64,000 bases of DNA from Deltaproteobacteria bacterium (GTDB lineage: Bacteria > Desulfobacterota > Desulfobulbia > Desulfobulbales > Desulfocapsaceae). Of this stretch, positions 18,143-27,274 are shown piece after piece. The notes beneath the pieces were generated by a model that had not been told where the DNA came from, ran no database searches, and saw only the letters and a program-made list of their open reading frames with translations. Both the position numbers and the translations under genes were made by a program. How positions within the stretch are numbered: the first letter of the stretch is position 1; each line of letters begins with the position of its first letter. The stretch is from contig JAPLJF010000033.1 of the NCBI GenBank assembly GCA_026388715.1, positions 88,702 through 152,701 of the forward strand. The letters run 5' to 3'.

Positions 18143-19499
18143 CGACGAACAAAGCATGCGGGATTTTCTCACGATCCTGCTGCAGAAAGAAGGGTACGAG
18201 GTCGAGACAAGAGCCGATGGCGCCAGTGCCCTTCGCTGCCTGGAGGACAAGACCTTCGATCTGGTCATCAGCGACATCCGTATGCCCGGCATTGGCGGCC
18301 TTGATCTGCTGCACAGCATCAAGGGAAAATATCCGACCCTGCCCGTAATCCTGATCACCGCCTTTGTCTCCCCGGATGACGCTGTTGCCGCCATGAAAGA
18401 CGGGGCCTTTGACTATATCAGCAAACCGTTTAATGTGGCCGAGATCAAGAGCATCATCCGCTCTGCCACTGCCCGCAAGGGTTCCGAACCCCCAGGCCCG
18501 TCAGCCGCCGACGCCTTTCCGGGCATCATTGGCAAGAGTCAGGAGATGATCAAGATCTTTGATCTGATCCAGCGCGTTGCCCCGACACCTGCCAATGTCA
18601 TCATCTATGGTGAGTCAGGCACCGGCAAGGAACTCGTTGCCCAAGCCATCCATCAGCACAGCAAGGTAGCCGACCAACCTTTTGTGCCGATAACCTGTAG
18701 CGCCATCCCTGAAGACCTTATGGAGAGTGAGCTCTTTGGCCATGTCAAGGGGGCCTTCACCGGGGCCATCCATGACAAGGCCGGGCTTTTTCAACTGGCC
18801 AATAACGGCACGGCCTTTCTTGATGAAATCGGCGAACTGACCCCCATCATTCAGACCAAGCTGCTCAGGGTCCTCCAGGAACGGGAGGTCAAACCCGTGG
18901 GTTCAACTCGAATTGAAAGGGTGAATGTCCGCATTATCGCCGCCACCAATCGCGTACTTGAACAGGAGATCATTGCCGGTCGCTTCCGCGAAGATCTTTT
19001 CTATCGTCTGGCAGTTGTGCCTATTCGCATCCCCCCTTTACGTGAACGCAAGGGTGACGTGCCGCTGCTGGTGAACCATTTCCTGCAGAAGCATTCAATA
19101 TTACTAGGGAAAAAAGTCCAGGAAATTTCCTCGTACGGAATGCAGGTCCTTATGGACTATGATTTTCCCGGAAATGTTCGGGAACTGGAGAACATCATTG
19201 AGCGGGGAGTTGCCCTTGAGAGCTCCAACATTATCCTGCCGGAAAGCTTAACTCTGTCGGCGCACCGATCAGAGCAGAGAAACAAGACTGGTGGCGATCC
19301 CCTGTTTCAGGCCGTGGCCAGCAAGGAAGAGCTCTTTGAGCGTGGCCTGGAAGAGGTCATCAATGACCTGGAAAAAAGAATTATCTGTTTTGCCCTGGAG
19401 AAAAGCAACCACTCCCGGATGCGGGCAGCAGAACTTCTAGGGATCAGCTTTCGCTCTCTGCGCTATAAGATCCAGAAATATGGCATTGAAGACGCGTAG
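18120..19499 (+). CDS. Sigma-54-dependent response regulator (PilR/NtrC type)
   Basis: 459 aa. Receiver domain with VDDE at the start, phospho-acceptor Asp near 52 (VISDIRMPG) and YISKPF Lys near 100; AAA+ domain with Walker A GESGTGKE, the sigma-54 contact loop GAFTGA and Walker B TAFLDEIGEL; C-terminal Fis-type helix-turn-helix (AELLGISFRSLRYKIQKYG). It therefore activates RpoN promoters after phosphorylation. The sensor kinase follows directly. The six-TM kinase partner suggests the PilR/PilS branch, but no pilin gene lies in the window. Confidence 0.94.
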   Translation: MTSILIVDDEQSMRDFLTILLQKEGYEVETRADGASALRCLEDKTFDLVISDIRMPGIGGLDLLHSIKGKYPTLPVILITAFVSPDDAVAAMKDGAFDYISKPFNVAEIKSIIRSATARKGSEPPGPSAADAFPGIIGKSQEMIKIFDLIQRVAPTPANVIIYGESGTGKELVAQAIHQHSKVADQPFVPITCSAIPEDLMESELFGHVKGAFTGAIHDKAGLFQLANNGTAFLDEIGELTPIIQTKLLRVLQEREVKPVGSTRIERVNVRIIAATNRVLEQEIIAGRFREDLFYRLAVVPIRIPPLRERKGDVPLLVNHFLQKHSILLGKKVQEISSYGMQVLMDYDFPGNVRELENIIERGVALESSNIILPESLTLSAHRSEQRNKTGGDPLFQAVASKEELFERGLEEVINDLEKRIICFALEKSNHSRMRAAELLGISFRSLRYKIQKYGIEDA

Positions 19500-19540
19500 C
19501 TAAACCCTGGTGATTACCCGAATCTCAATTTGAAGATATA

Positions 19541-21256
19541 ATGGATTTCAAGACCGTCATCACCCGGCCCCACCTAACCGGGAGCTCCCCTGACAACCTG
19601 CTGAAAGGTCAGCTTCTGTGGATGCTCCTGCTCCGGGTTATTCTCTATACCCTGCTCCTCGGAATCAGTGTCTTTCTTCAGAGCGGTCAGCTTGAGATCA
19701 TTTTGCCCCCCTATTACTGGCTCGTTTTTTTTATCTGCTGTGTATATCTCTCGGCCATCGGTTCGGCCTTTTTTCTACTGACCAACAAGAGAGAGGTTCT
19801 TCATTTTGGTTTCTTTCAGAATCAACTTGATATCTTTTTAGTCACCCTCCTTATTTATTACACTGGTTCCTCACACTCTGTGTTTTCTCCTCTCTACTTT
19901 TTTCCTATTATCGCCGGCGGTCTGATTTTTCCTCGTAAAGGCGGTCTGATAGCGGCAGCCGCGGCAAGCCTGCAATACGCATTGGCCCTTGGCCTTGAGC
20001 AAATGCACATTTATCCTGCTTTTCTCAACCGCTACGAATTTTTTAAAGACCAGAACCTATTCACCAGTATCAACCATTTTGCCGTGCTGGGACTGACCTT
20101 GTTCCTGGCCGCCATCCTCAGCGCCATTTTTTCGCGCCGCTTGCTTAAAACAGAGGCCGCACTTTCTAATACGGTCAGAAGCCTGGACAGTCTGTCGCTG
20201 CTCTACAAACAGATTTTTGATGATATCGCCACCGGCATTATCACCATTGATGATAGCAACCGAATCACATCGGCCAACAATGCCATTGGCCGCATCACCG
20301 GCTACCTGCCAATTGATCTTTCCGGACAGCTCTTCTCTCAGTTCTTTCCAACCCTGGATCTGCACAACAAAGGTTCACGACTCACTGCCGATCTTATGCG
20401 CCAGGATGGAGTCGGGATCAGGGTGGGATACTCCTGCGCCAAACTGCAATTCCCGGCAGAGCCGCCAAGTCATGAGCATGAAATGCACCAGTGCCGGAAC
20501 TGCAAAATCCTGACCATTCAGGATATCAGTGAGGTAGAACGCCTGGAACAGCAGATGCATCAGACTGAAAAATTGGCCGCCATAGGACGGATCAGCGCCG
20601 GGATTGCCCATGATTTCAGAAATCCGCTTGCCGCCATCTCAGGTTCTGCTCAGGTCCTTGCCAGTGAGTTCTCCCTGAATGATTTTCCCGAACAAAAAAC
20701 CAACCGGGCGCTCATCAATATCATCCTCCGTGAATCAAACCGCCTGACCCACACCATCTCTGATTTTCTTAAATTTGCCAGACCGGAGTCAGTGGAGCGC
20801 GAATGGTTTGCCCTGAGGAAATGTCTGGATGAAGTCCTCCAGGTCAGCAAAGCAGATCCTCTCTGGCCAGCCGGTTGCACCCTCCAGATCGAGGTTGATC
20901 CCAGCTATTCACTGTGGGCAGACCAGAACCAGATCTTCACGGTTCTCAATCATCTGCTCCACAACGCTCTGCCTTTCTGCCCGCAAGGCGCGGAGGTTAT
21001 CAGGATAGAAGCGGAAGAGCTGAATCTTTCCGAGAATCAGGGAGAAATCATCGTGCGCATTGGTGATAACGGAACAGGCATTGAGGAAGAAAACCGGGAG
21101 AAGATCTTTGAGCCTTTTTTTACCAAACGGGTCGATGGGACCGGGCTTGGCCTGGCCATTGTCAAGCAGATCGTCATGGCCCATCATGGCACCATTGAGG
21201 TGAGCCGCTCCGAACTGGGCGGTGCCTTGTTCACCGTGCATCTGCCCCTGCCATGA
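19541..21256 (+). CDS. Membrane sensor histidine kinase (PilS/NtrB-like)
   Basis: 571 aa. The N-terminal ~200 residues hold about six hydrophobic segments, as in PilS. A PAS domain follows (IFDDIATGIITIDDSNRI) and includes a Cys pair in QCRNCKILT. Then the H-box IAHDFRNPLAAISGSAQVL, the N-box NHLLHNALPF and G-boxes IGDNGTGIEEE and GTGLGLAIVKQ. It is 41 bp after the response regulator, so both are one operon. The signal sensed is unknown; the PAS Cys pair could bind a metal or sense redox state. Confidence 0.92.
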   Translation: MDFKTVITRPHLTGSSPDNLLKGQLLWMLLLRVILYTLLLGISVFLQSGQLEIILPPYYWLVFFICCVYLSAIGSAFFLLTNKREVLHFGFFQNQLDIFLVTLLIYYTGSSHSVFSPLYFFPIIAGGLIFPRKGGLIAAAAASLQYALALGLEQMHIYPAFLNRYEFFKDQNLFTSINHFAVLGLTLFLAAILSAIFSRRLLKTEAALSNTVRSLDSLSLLYKQIFDDIATGIITIDDSNRITSANNAIGRITGYLPIDLSGQLFSQFFPTLDLHNKGSRLTADLMRQDGVGIRVGYSCAKLQFPAEPPSHEHEMHQCRNCKILTIQDISEVERLEQQMHQTEKLAAIGRISAGIAHDFRNPLAAISGSAQVLASEFSLNDFPEQKTNRALINIILRESNRLTHTISDFLKFARPESVEREWFALRKCLDEVLQVSKADPLWPAGCTLQIEVDPSYSLWADQNQIFTVLNHLLHNALPFCPQGAEVIRIEAEELNLSENQGEIIVRIGDNGTGIEEENREKIFEPFFTKRVDGTGLGLAIVKQIVMAHHGTIEVSRSELGGALFTVHLPLP

Positions 21257-21326
21257 CCATATCTCTCCAATATCTTTCGTAACTCTCAAAAGCACTTTCA
21301 ATCAAACACCAAAGGTTTGGAAGCAT

Positions 21327-22121
21327 ATGCCGCTTATCTTCATTACCAATGACGATGGAATCCATAGCCCAGGTCTCCAAATTCTTGCATCTGCCCTGCG
21401 CCCCCTGGCCCATTGTGTGATTGTCGCCCCCGACCGGGATAATTCGGCGGTATCGCACTCACTGACCATGAATCGTCCCTTAAAGGTCACCAAGGTTGAG
21501 GAGAATTTCTACTCCATAGACGGCACACCCACCGACTGCGTGGCCATCGGTTTGAAGAAGATCCTTGAACAGCAACCGGATTTGCTGATCTCAGGGATCA
21601 ATCCCGGCCCCAATCTGGGTGACGATATCGCCTATTCAGGCACGGTATCGGCGGCAGTGGAAGGAACCATGTACGGGATTCCATCCCTGGCGGTCTCCCT
21701 GGCCGGAAACCACCCCTATGATTTTGGTGTTGCCGGGCAAGTGGCAGCCTGGCTGGCCAGGATTATCCTGGAAAAGGGGCTGCCCGAAAGCACCCTTCTC
21801 AACGCCAATGTCCCGGCAATTGAGACGATACGCGGGGTGAAAGTCACCCGCCAGGGACGAAGACTGTGGCAAAATGCCATTCAGGAGACCCTGGATCCCT
21901 GGGGGCGTAAACATTACTGGATAGGAGGCGGTACGCCCCATCTGGATCCGGATGAGGATACGGACGCGAATGCCATCAGCGCCGGATATATCTCAGTCAC
22001 TCCCATTCATCTCGATCTGACCAATCATGCCGGACTGGACTATTTGAAAGAGGAATGTGCCCTGGAACGGAAAAATGACCAGGGGCGTTGGGAGTGGCAA
22101 ACAGACTTGAAAAATGGATAG
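21327..22121 (+). CDS. surE: 5'/3'-nucleotidase SurE
   Basis: 264 aa, normal for SurE, a cytoplasmic metal-dependent nucleotidase linked to stationary-phase survival. The start FITNDDGIHSPG carries the Asp-Asp metal site; DNSAVSHSLT holds the Ser ligand and SGINPGPNLGDDIAYSGTV the Asn ligand and conserved loop. The ATG at 21327 follows GGAAGC; the frame is open 35 codons upstream but overlaps the kinase gene and lacks homology. Confidence 0.96.
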   Translation: MPLIFITNDDGIHSPGLQILASALRPLAHCVIVAPDRDNSAVSHSLTMNRPLKVTKVEENFYSIDGTPTDCVAIGLKKILEQQPDLLISGINPGPNLGDDIAYSGTVSAAVEGTMYGIPSLAVSLAGNHPYDFGVAGQVAAWLARIILEKGLPESTLLNANVPAIETIRGVKVTRQGRRLWQNAIQETLDPWGRKHYWIGGGTPHLDPDEDTDANAISAGYISVTPIHLDLTNHAGLDYLKEECALERKNDQGRWEWQTDLKNG

Positions 22122-22237
22122 TAACGGGGAATGATTTCATCCCCGGTTCGTCATTTTCAGGAAAATGGCAGAAAGATTCCCCGTTATTGTCCAGCCGGAA
22201 ATAACAGGATTACTTTTCGATTTAACCGGTCAATTCC

Positions 22238-22277
22238 TTCATATCTCCAAGGCGCATCCGGGCCTTGGAGATATGAA
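22238..22277. terminator. Hairpin between surE and rubrerythrin
   Basis: TTCATATCTCCAAGGC and GCCTTGGAGATATGAA form a perfect 16-bp stem with an 8-base loop between two converging genes. It probably ends transcription from both sides although no long T run follows. Confidence 0.65.
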
Positions 22278-22308
22278 ATAACAAAACCGTACTGGGAAGA
22301 GATAGACA

Positions 22309-22809
22309 CTAACTGACTTGTTCAAAGATGTGGCTTTTAGCACCACAGATAGGACATTTTTCAGGAGGAGCCCCGAGTTCAATGTGACCACAGACCGGGC
22401 AAAGGTAAAAGCCTGTCACGTCCAGATCAACGCCGTTTTTCACGGCCTCCAGGGCCTTGGTGTACAAAGCAGCATGCACCGCCTCGGCCTTGACCGCAAA
22501 TTTAAACATGACCTTGGCTTTATGGCCCTCGGCCTCGGCCTGGGCAACCATGGGCGGGTACATATCCTGAAATTCATGGGTCTCGCCATGAATGGCTTCC
22601 TGCAGGTTGTCAACCGTGGAGCCGACCTTATCCAGGGCCTTCAGATGACCCTCAGCATGGATCCGCTCAGCCTCGGCCGTGGTGCGGAACAATCTGGCAA
22701 TATTGACAAAACCTTCCTTTTCCGCTTTTTTGGCAAAGGCCCGGTATTTCTGATTGGCCTGACTTTCACCGGCAAAGGCATCCATGAGATTTTCTGTAGT
22801 TGATGGCAT
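22309..22809 (-). CDS. rbr: Rubrerythrin
   Basis: 166-aa non-haem iron peroxidase that removes hydrogen peroxide in anaerobes. The di-iron site is seen in FAGESQANQKYR and TAEAERIHAEGH (first half) and HGETHEFQDMYP and AEAVHAALY (second half). The C-terminal rubredoxin domain is FYLCPVCGHIE plus EKCPICGAK. Length and order are canonical. It has a good ribosome site (GAGGAAATC). The TrxB-like flavoprotein just upstream in the same direction may provide electrons. Confidence 0.97.
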   Translation of the reverse strand: MPSTTENLMDAFAGESQANQKYRAFAKKAEKEGFVNIARLFRTTAEAERIHAEGHLKALDKVGSTVDNLQEAIHGETHEFQDMYPPMVAQAEAEGHKAKVMFKFAVKAEAVHAALYTKALEAVKNGVDLDVTGFYLCPVCGHIELGAPPEKCPICGAKSHIFEQVS

Positions 22810-22874
22810 GATTTCCTCCTCAAAAGTTTGTTTATGACTGGAACGGTGACCAAGTACAAGAAAACAACAAAAAA

Positions 22875-23792
22875 TTATGGAGCCTCACCCTTCTGTTTCC
22901 GGGCAAAATTCGCCGCCTCCATGCCGGCGACACAACCCTCGCCAACCGCCTTGGCCATCTGATAAGGATAGCCGGTGATATCTCCGGCACCATAGACACC
23001 AGGGACATTGGTCTCGGCCAGTTTATTGGTTTCGATATGGGTCATGGTATCCTGATCAAGCTGGACCCCTATTTCCAGTGCCAGTTCCATGGCCCCCTTG
23101 GCCCCAAGTTCGATGAAAATGCCATCGACCATCACTTCGTTTCCGTTGTCAAGAAGGATGGATTGCACTGCTTTCTCACCCTGGATCGCCTTGACCCAGG
23201 TGCCGGACAAGAGTTCAACAGTCGAGCTTTTCAACTTTGCCAGGATATCGGTAGAGGCCACCAGTCCCTGACTTATCAGATAGACTTTGGAGGCATAGCC
23301 GGTAAGGGTCAAGGCCCCGTCAATGGCAGCGCTGGCATTACCGACGACCGCAACCGTGGCGTTCCGGTAAAAATTGGCGTCACAATCCACGCAATAGGAA
23401 ACCCCGCGGCCAGCAAATTCCTGTTCACCCGGCACCTTCAGTTTTTTTCTGGCCGTGCCGGTGGCAAAGATAACCGTGCGGCTGGTGATCGTTGCCCCGC
23501 CTTCCAGTTTAAGCACAAACAAGGCCTCTTGCTGATGGATCTTCAAGACATCGTCATCCAGCAGTTCGGCGCCAAATCCCCTGACCTGAGCAATCCCCAC
23601 CTCCAGCAGTTCCTGGCCACTCTTCACCCCTTCCACACAGGCATAGTTCTCCACATGGGCAGAATAGAGCGAACTCCGCTCAATCCGTCCCAGCAACAAG
23701 ACCCTGCTTTTCTTGCGAACCGCATGGATTGCGGCCTGGATCCCGGCCGGACCGGCCCCAACAATCACCACATCATAGACTAAAGGTTCCAT
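22875..23792 (-). CDS. Thioredoxin reductase-like FAD/NAD(P) oxidoreductase
   Basis: 305 aa. FAD motif VVIVGAGPAGIQAA near residue 9, redox-active CVDC near 132 with the TrxB context, NAD-binding VAVVGNASAAIDGA near 150, and C-terminal GVYGAGDITGYPYQMAKAVGEG. This is the thioredoxin-reductase fold and size, but the NAD motif lacks the full GxGxxA and the dithiol context is CVDCDANF rather than CATCDGFF, so its partner may not be a standard thioredoxin. It lies 65 bp upstream of rubrerythrin on the same strand, which suggests a peroxide-defence unit. Confidence 0.85.
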   Translation of the reverse strand: MEPLVYDVVIVGAGPAGIQAAIHAVRKKSRVLLLGRIERSSLYSAHVENYACVEGVKSGQELLEVGIAQVRGFGAELLDDDVLKIHQQEALFVLKLEGGATITSRTVIFATGTARKKLKVPGEQEFAGRGVSYCVDCDANFYRNATVAVVGNASAAIDGALTLTGYASKVYLISQGLVASTDILAKLKSSTVELLSGTWVKAIQGEKAVQSILLDNGNEVMVDGIFIELGAKGAMELALEIGVQLDQDTMTHIETNKLAETNVPGVYGAGDITGYPYQMAKAVGEGCVAGMEAANFARKQKGEAP

Positions 23793-23926
23793 TTTCCCCT
23801 CCCAAAAACCAGAATTCCATCTCCAATAAAAAGCACTTTTTCCATACCACCCTGCATTCCTCTTGAATTATCAGGTAATATATCCTATATATAAAGGGTT
23901 TCAGCTTTATTTTTCAAGATACCCTG

Positions 23927-24030
23927 AGCCGTTGTCAAAAAACAACTGTAACATTAGAACATCTCTGATCAGTATAAGGAGCCGCGGCAAAATGGTCAAA
24001 GATGTAATGGTTATGTTATAACGGCTCCTA
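23927..24030. repeat. Dispersed palindromic repeat, copy R3
   Basis: TAAGGAGCCG (23975-23984) pairs imperfectly with CGGCTCCTA (24022-24030), and the 34 bases upstream (TGTCAAAAAACAACTGTAAC and ATTAGAACATC) match the region before copy R1 (TGTTAAAAAATAACTGTAAC). So the shared unit is at least 100 bp. It sits in the divergent gap between the TrxB-like gene and the ketosynthase gene, and may carry their promoters. Confidence 0.7.
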
Positions 24031-24083
24031 AAATAACTTAACCCATTTATAATAAGCCTACCTCCATTCGTCAATCAACCATC

Positions 24084-25325
24084 ATGAATAGCAATCAGCA
24101 AAGAATCGTCATAACAGGGATCGGCCTGGCCGCGCCGGGCGCTGACAATCTCAAGGATTTTCGCGAGCAACTCCTGACCGGAACCAGCGCCATCAAAGAG
24201 ATCGATCTCCGCTATTTTGGTCCGGCGGCCGCCGGGATCTGCACCTTTGACGAAACCAGATACCGTAAAAAAAAGGAAAATAAACGGGGAACACGGGCGG
24301 GCTGCCTTGGTGTCTATTGCGCCCACGAGGCCATGGCCGACGCGGCACTCGATATTGGTTACTATGACCGCTCCCGCATCGGCGTCTATGTCGGACTCAC
24401 CGAACATGGCACCGTGGAGACAGAAAACGAAATTTTCAATATCAGCCAGTATAATTATGACGTAAATTACTGGACCCACCACCACAACCCCCGAACCGTT
24501 CTCAACAACCCCCCAGGCGAGATCACCATGAGCCTGGGAATCACCGGCCCCCATTACGCCATTGGCGCTGCCTGTGCCGCCGGCAATGCCTCTCTGATTC
24601 AAGGCGTCCAGATGCTCCGCCTGGGCGAAGTGGATATGGCCCTGGCCGGTGGTATCTCTGAATCAACCGGCTCCTTTGGGATCTTCGCGAGCTTCAAGGC
24701 CCAGGGCGCACTCGGTGAGGCCGAAGACCCGCGCATGGCCTGCCGGCCTTTTGATATGGCGAGAAACGGGATTGTGGTTTCAGAAGGGGGTGCCATCTAC
24801 GTCATGGAAAGGCTGGAAAAAGCCCTTGAGCGCGGAGCCAGGATCTATGGAGAGATTGCCGGCTACTGCATCAACTCCGATGCTCGTGATTTTGTGCTTC
24901 CCTATGGCAAGAGACAGGCAGAATGCATGCAGCAGGCCCTGCATCGCGCCGGATTGCAACCTGCCGATATTGATATCATCAATACCCATGCCACCGGCAC
25001 CAGGCAGGGAGATATTGAAGAGTGCAAGGCCATCCGTCAGGTTTTCGGTGAGGCGCCGTCCACCTATATCAACAACACCAAATCCATCATTGGTCATGCC
25101 ATGGGGGCCGCCGGTGTCCTTGAACTTGCCGGCAATCTGCCCTCCTTTGAGGATAACAAAGTCCATCCCACCATCAATATCAGCAACCTTGATCCGGAAT
25201 GCGCCCTGCCCAACATGGTCATCAACAAACCGGTACAAATCCCGTCCGTATCCACCATTCTCAACAACTCTTTTGGTATGGTTGGCGTCAATTCCGTTAT
25301 CATTGTCAAAAAATACAAGAAATAA
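24084..25325 (+). CDS. Beta-ketoacyl-ACP synthase, FabF-like
   Basis: 413 aa. Condenses acyl chains with malonyl-ACP. The catalytic Cys is near residue 164 in IGAACAAGNAS, and the two His are in NTHATGTRQGD and IIGHAMGAAG. The N-terminus RIVITGIGLAAPG is typical. It is a free-standing KS, not part of a polyketide module, and heads a six-gene run with its own ACP, FabG and FabZ, so it likely serves a special lipid rather than bulk fatty acid synthesis. The ribosome site is weak. Confidence 0.92.
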   Translation: MNSNQQRIVITGIGLAAPGADNLKDFREQLLTGTSAIKEIDLRYFGPAAAGICTFDETRYRKKKENKRGTRAGCLGVYCAHEAMADAALDIGYYDRSRIGVYVGLTEHGTVETENEIFNISQYNYDVNYWTHHHNPRTVLNNPPGEITMSLGITGPHYAIGAACAAGNASLIQGVQMLRLGEVDMALAGGISESTGSFGIFASFKAQGALGEAEDPRMACRPFDMARNGIVVSEGGAIYVMERLEKALERGARIYGEIAGYCINSDARDFVLPYGKRQAECMQQALHRAGLQPADIDIINTHATGTRQGDIEECKAIRQVFGEAPSTYINNTKSIIGHAMGAAGVLELAGNLPSFEDNKVHPTINISNLDPECALPNMVINKPVQIPSVSTILNNSFGMVGVNSVIIVKKYKK

Positions 25326-25476
25326 ATGTGTTTTTCAAAAAATATATAAAAAAGAGTGGCAAGGTATGGTATAAAGAATGTTTTCCTTGGATAAACGCTC
25401 TCGTTTATACCGACCTATGCACAATAACATATACAAAAATCACTCTTTTTAGTGAGAGATCGAATCTGGAGCCAAC

Positions 25477-25728
25477 ATGACCCGTAACAATATTAAGGAT
25501 CTCATACTCGAGATCATCAAAGATATAGATGAAGATGCCGATTTTGCCACGCTGCAATCCGAGCTGCCGCTGCGTGACCAGCTTGACCTTGATTCTATGG
25601 ATTTTCTCGATATCGTGATGGAGCTCCGCAAACGGCATAAATTGCAGATCCCTGAAGAAGATTATCCGCAACTGGCCTCCCTCGACAGCTGCGTCAACTA
25701 CCTCGAACCCATGCTTAAAAACGTCTAA
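25477..25728 (+). CDS. Acyl carrier protein
   Basis: 83 aa, acidic. The phosphopantetheine attachment site is Ser 40 in LDLDSMDFLDIV; most housekeeping ACPs have DSLD or DSLDxVE, so DSMD marks a specialised carrier. A ribosome site (GGAGCC) precedes the ATG. It begins 151 bp after the ketosynthase, and the next gene starts two bases after its stop. Confidence 0.93.
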   Translation: MTRNNIKDLILEIIKDIDEDADFATLQSELPLRDQLDLDSMDFLDIVMELRKRHKLQIPEEDYPQLASLDSCVNYLEPMLKNV

Positions 25729-25730
25729 AG

Positions 25731-27116
25731 GTGCACGTCCCCCTGCTGATTATCGGCGGCGGTCTCTCGGGACTGGCCGCCGCAATTCGTTTCGCCCGTT
25801 TCAATCCAGAAGTCCTGATCCTGGAAAAACACACCCGCGTCGGTGGCCTCAACTCCTATTATTACCGCAACAACTCCCTGCTGGAGACCGGCCTCCATGC
25901 CATCACCAATTTTGCCCCGCCCCACGATAAAAATGCGCCCCTCAACCGGCTGCTCCGCCAACTGAAACTGCGGCGCAAGGACTTCACGTTTCATGAACAG
26001 ATCGCCAGCGAGATCTCCTTTGTCAATCAGGAATCACTGACCTTCTCTAATAATTTTGAAATATTACACCATGAGGTAATGACCAAATTCCCCCGCAGCG
26101 CGCCGGGATTCACCCGGCTGCTGCAGGCCATCAAGGAATTTGATCCGTTCAAGGCCGCGCCCTTCCGCTCGGCCCGGACCTTTCTGGCCGCGACCCTCGA
26201 CGACCCGCTGTTAGTAGATATGCTGCTCTGCCCGCTGATGTATTACGGATCAAGTGTCGAAAACGACATGGATCTTGGCCAGTTTGTCATCATGTTTCGG
26301 GCGATCTTTCTGGAAGGGATGTTCCGGCCTGAGGGCAGCATCAAGGATTTTCTCGATATCCTGCTCAAGCAGTATCAGGGATTCGGCGGCAAAATCCGCA
26401 TGCAGGCCCCTGTGGCCCGAATCATCCTTCAGGGCAGAAAGGTGACGGGAGTGGAACTGGCAGACGGCGAGGTGATCGAGTGCGACGCCCTGCTCTCGAC
26501 CATCGGCTATGAAGAGACCCTGGCAGCTCTTGCTGTGCCGCCTGTGCCCAGGCCCAAACCCCGTCTTGGTTTTGTCGAATCCATCTTCCGGCTACCCGCC
26601 GATTGTGAGAAGGTTCTGCCCAAGGATAAAACCATTATTTTTTACAACACCAGCGATAAATTCCGATACCAGCGGCCAGAAGGGCGCGTTGATTACAGCA
26701 GTGGCGTTATCTGCTTTCCCGGGAACTTCCAGGGGCTTGACGCGAAGACATATCTTGAGGTTCGCGCTACCCATCTTGCCGATTATGCCGGTTGGAAGTC
26801 TCTTGCCGCTGACAGGCCCGCCTACCTTGCGGCCAAGAACGACACGGCCAGCCAGTCGAAAAAGACGCTCGAGAAAATCATTGGTAATTTCAGCCAACAT
26901 ATTGTATATGAGGATACCTTTACCCCCCTTACCATAGAACGTTTTACCGCCAAAAAAGAAGGCGCTATTTACGGCTGTCCTGATAAGATCAAGGATGGCG
27001 ACATCGGCTATGACAATCTCTTTCTTGCCGGCACCGACCAGGGCTTTTTAGGTATTGTCGGCTCCATGCTGAGTGGTGTCTCCATGGTTAACCAACATAT
27101 TCTGTCCCGACTGTGA
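25731..27116 (+). CDS. CrtI/retinol-saturase-like FAD oxidoreductase (first copy)
   Basis: 461 aa with a GTG start just after the ACP stop. FAD/NAD motif LLIIGGGLSGLAAAIRFA near residue 5, a glutamate-ending ILEKHTRVGGLNSYY, and a C-terminal LFLAGTDQGFLGIVGSMLSGVSM. This is the phytoene desaturase/retinol saturase fold. Such enzymes remove or add hydrogens on long hydrophobic chains. Sitting next to an ACP it may desaturate, saturate or isomerise an ACP-bound acyl chain; that is inference. A second, divergent member follows. Confidence 0.85.
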   Translation: MHVPLLIIGGGLSGLAAAIRFARFNPEVLILEKHTRVGGLNSYYYRNNSLLETGLHAITNFAPPHDKNAPLNRLLRQLKLRRKDFTFHEQIASEISFVNQESLTFSNNFEILHHEVMTKFPRSAPGFTRLLQAIKEFDPFKAAPFRSARTFLAATLDDPLLVDMLLCPLMYYGSSVENDMDLGQFVIMFRAIFLEGMFRPEGSIKDFLDILLKQYQGFGGKIRMQAPVARIILQGRKVTGVELADGEVIECDALLSTIGYEETLAALAVPPVPRPKPRLGFVESIFRLPADCEKVLPKDKTIIFYNTSDKFRYQRPEGRVDYSSGVICFPGNFQGLDAKTYLEVRATHLADYAGWKSLAADRPAYLAAKNDTASQSKKTLEKIIGNFSQHIVYEDTFTPLTIERFTAKKEGAIYGCPDKIKDGDIGYDNLFLAGTDQGFLGIVGSMLSGVSMVNQHILSRL

Positions 27117-27118
27117 TG

Positions 27119-27245
27119 GCGTCGCGAAAAGGCCCGAAAACTGCGTTGCGTTGCATCCTTCGTCACTGCGGCGTACCTGAAAGTACGCCGCAATCCTCAG
27201 GATTTGCGCGCCTTGTCTTTTAGGTCTTTTTGTTTAACCATCCCC
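27119..27245. repeat. GC-rich dispersed intergenic repeat
   Basis: The gap between the two CrtI-like genes holds GTTGCGTTGCATCCTTCGTC, a perfect hairpin GCGGCGTAC-6-GTACGCCGC at 27168-27191, and AATCCTCAGGATTTGCGCGCC. Repeats of this style recur in deltaproteobacterial genomes, and it resembles the core of the element at 45954-46140 (hairpin then GAGGATTTTGCG). No coding capacity. Confidence 0.55.
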
Positions 27246-27274
27246 TTGATGACTTTTAACAATAGATTACTTCG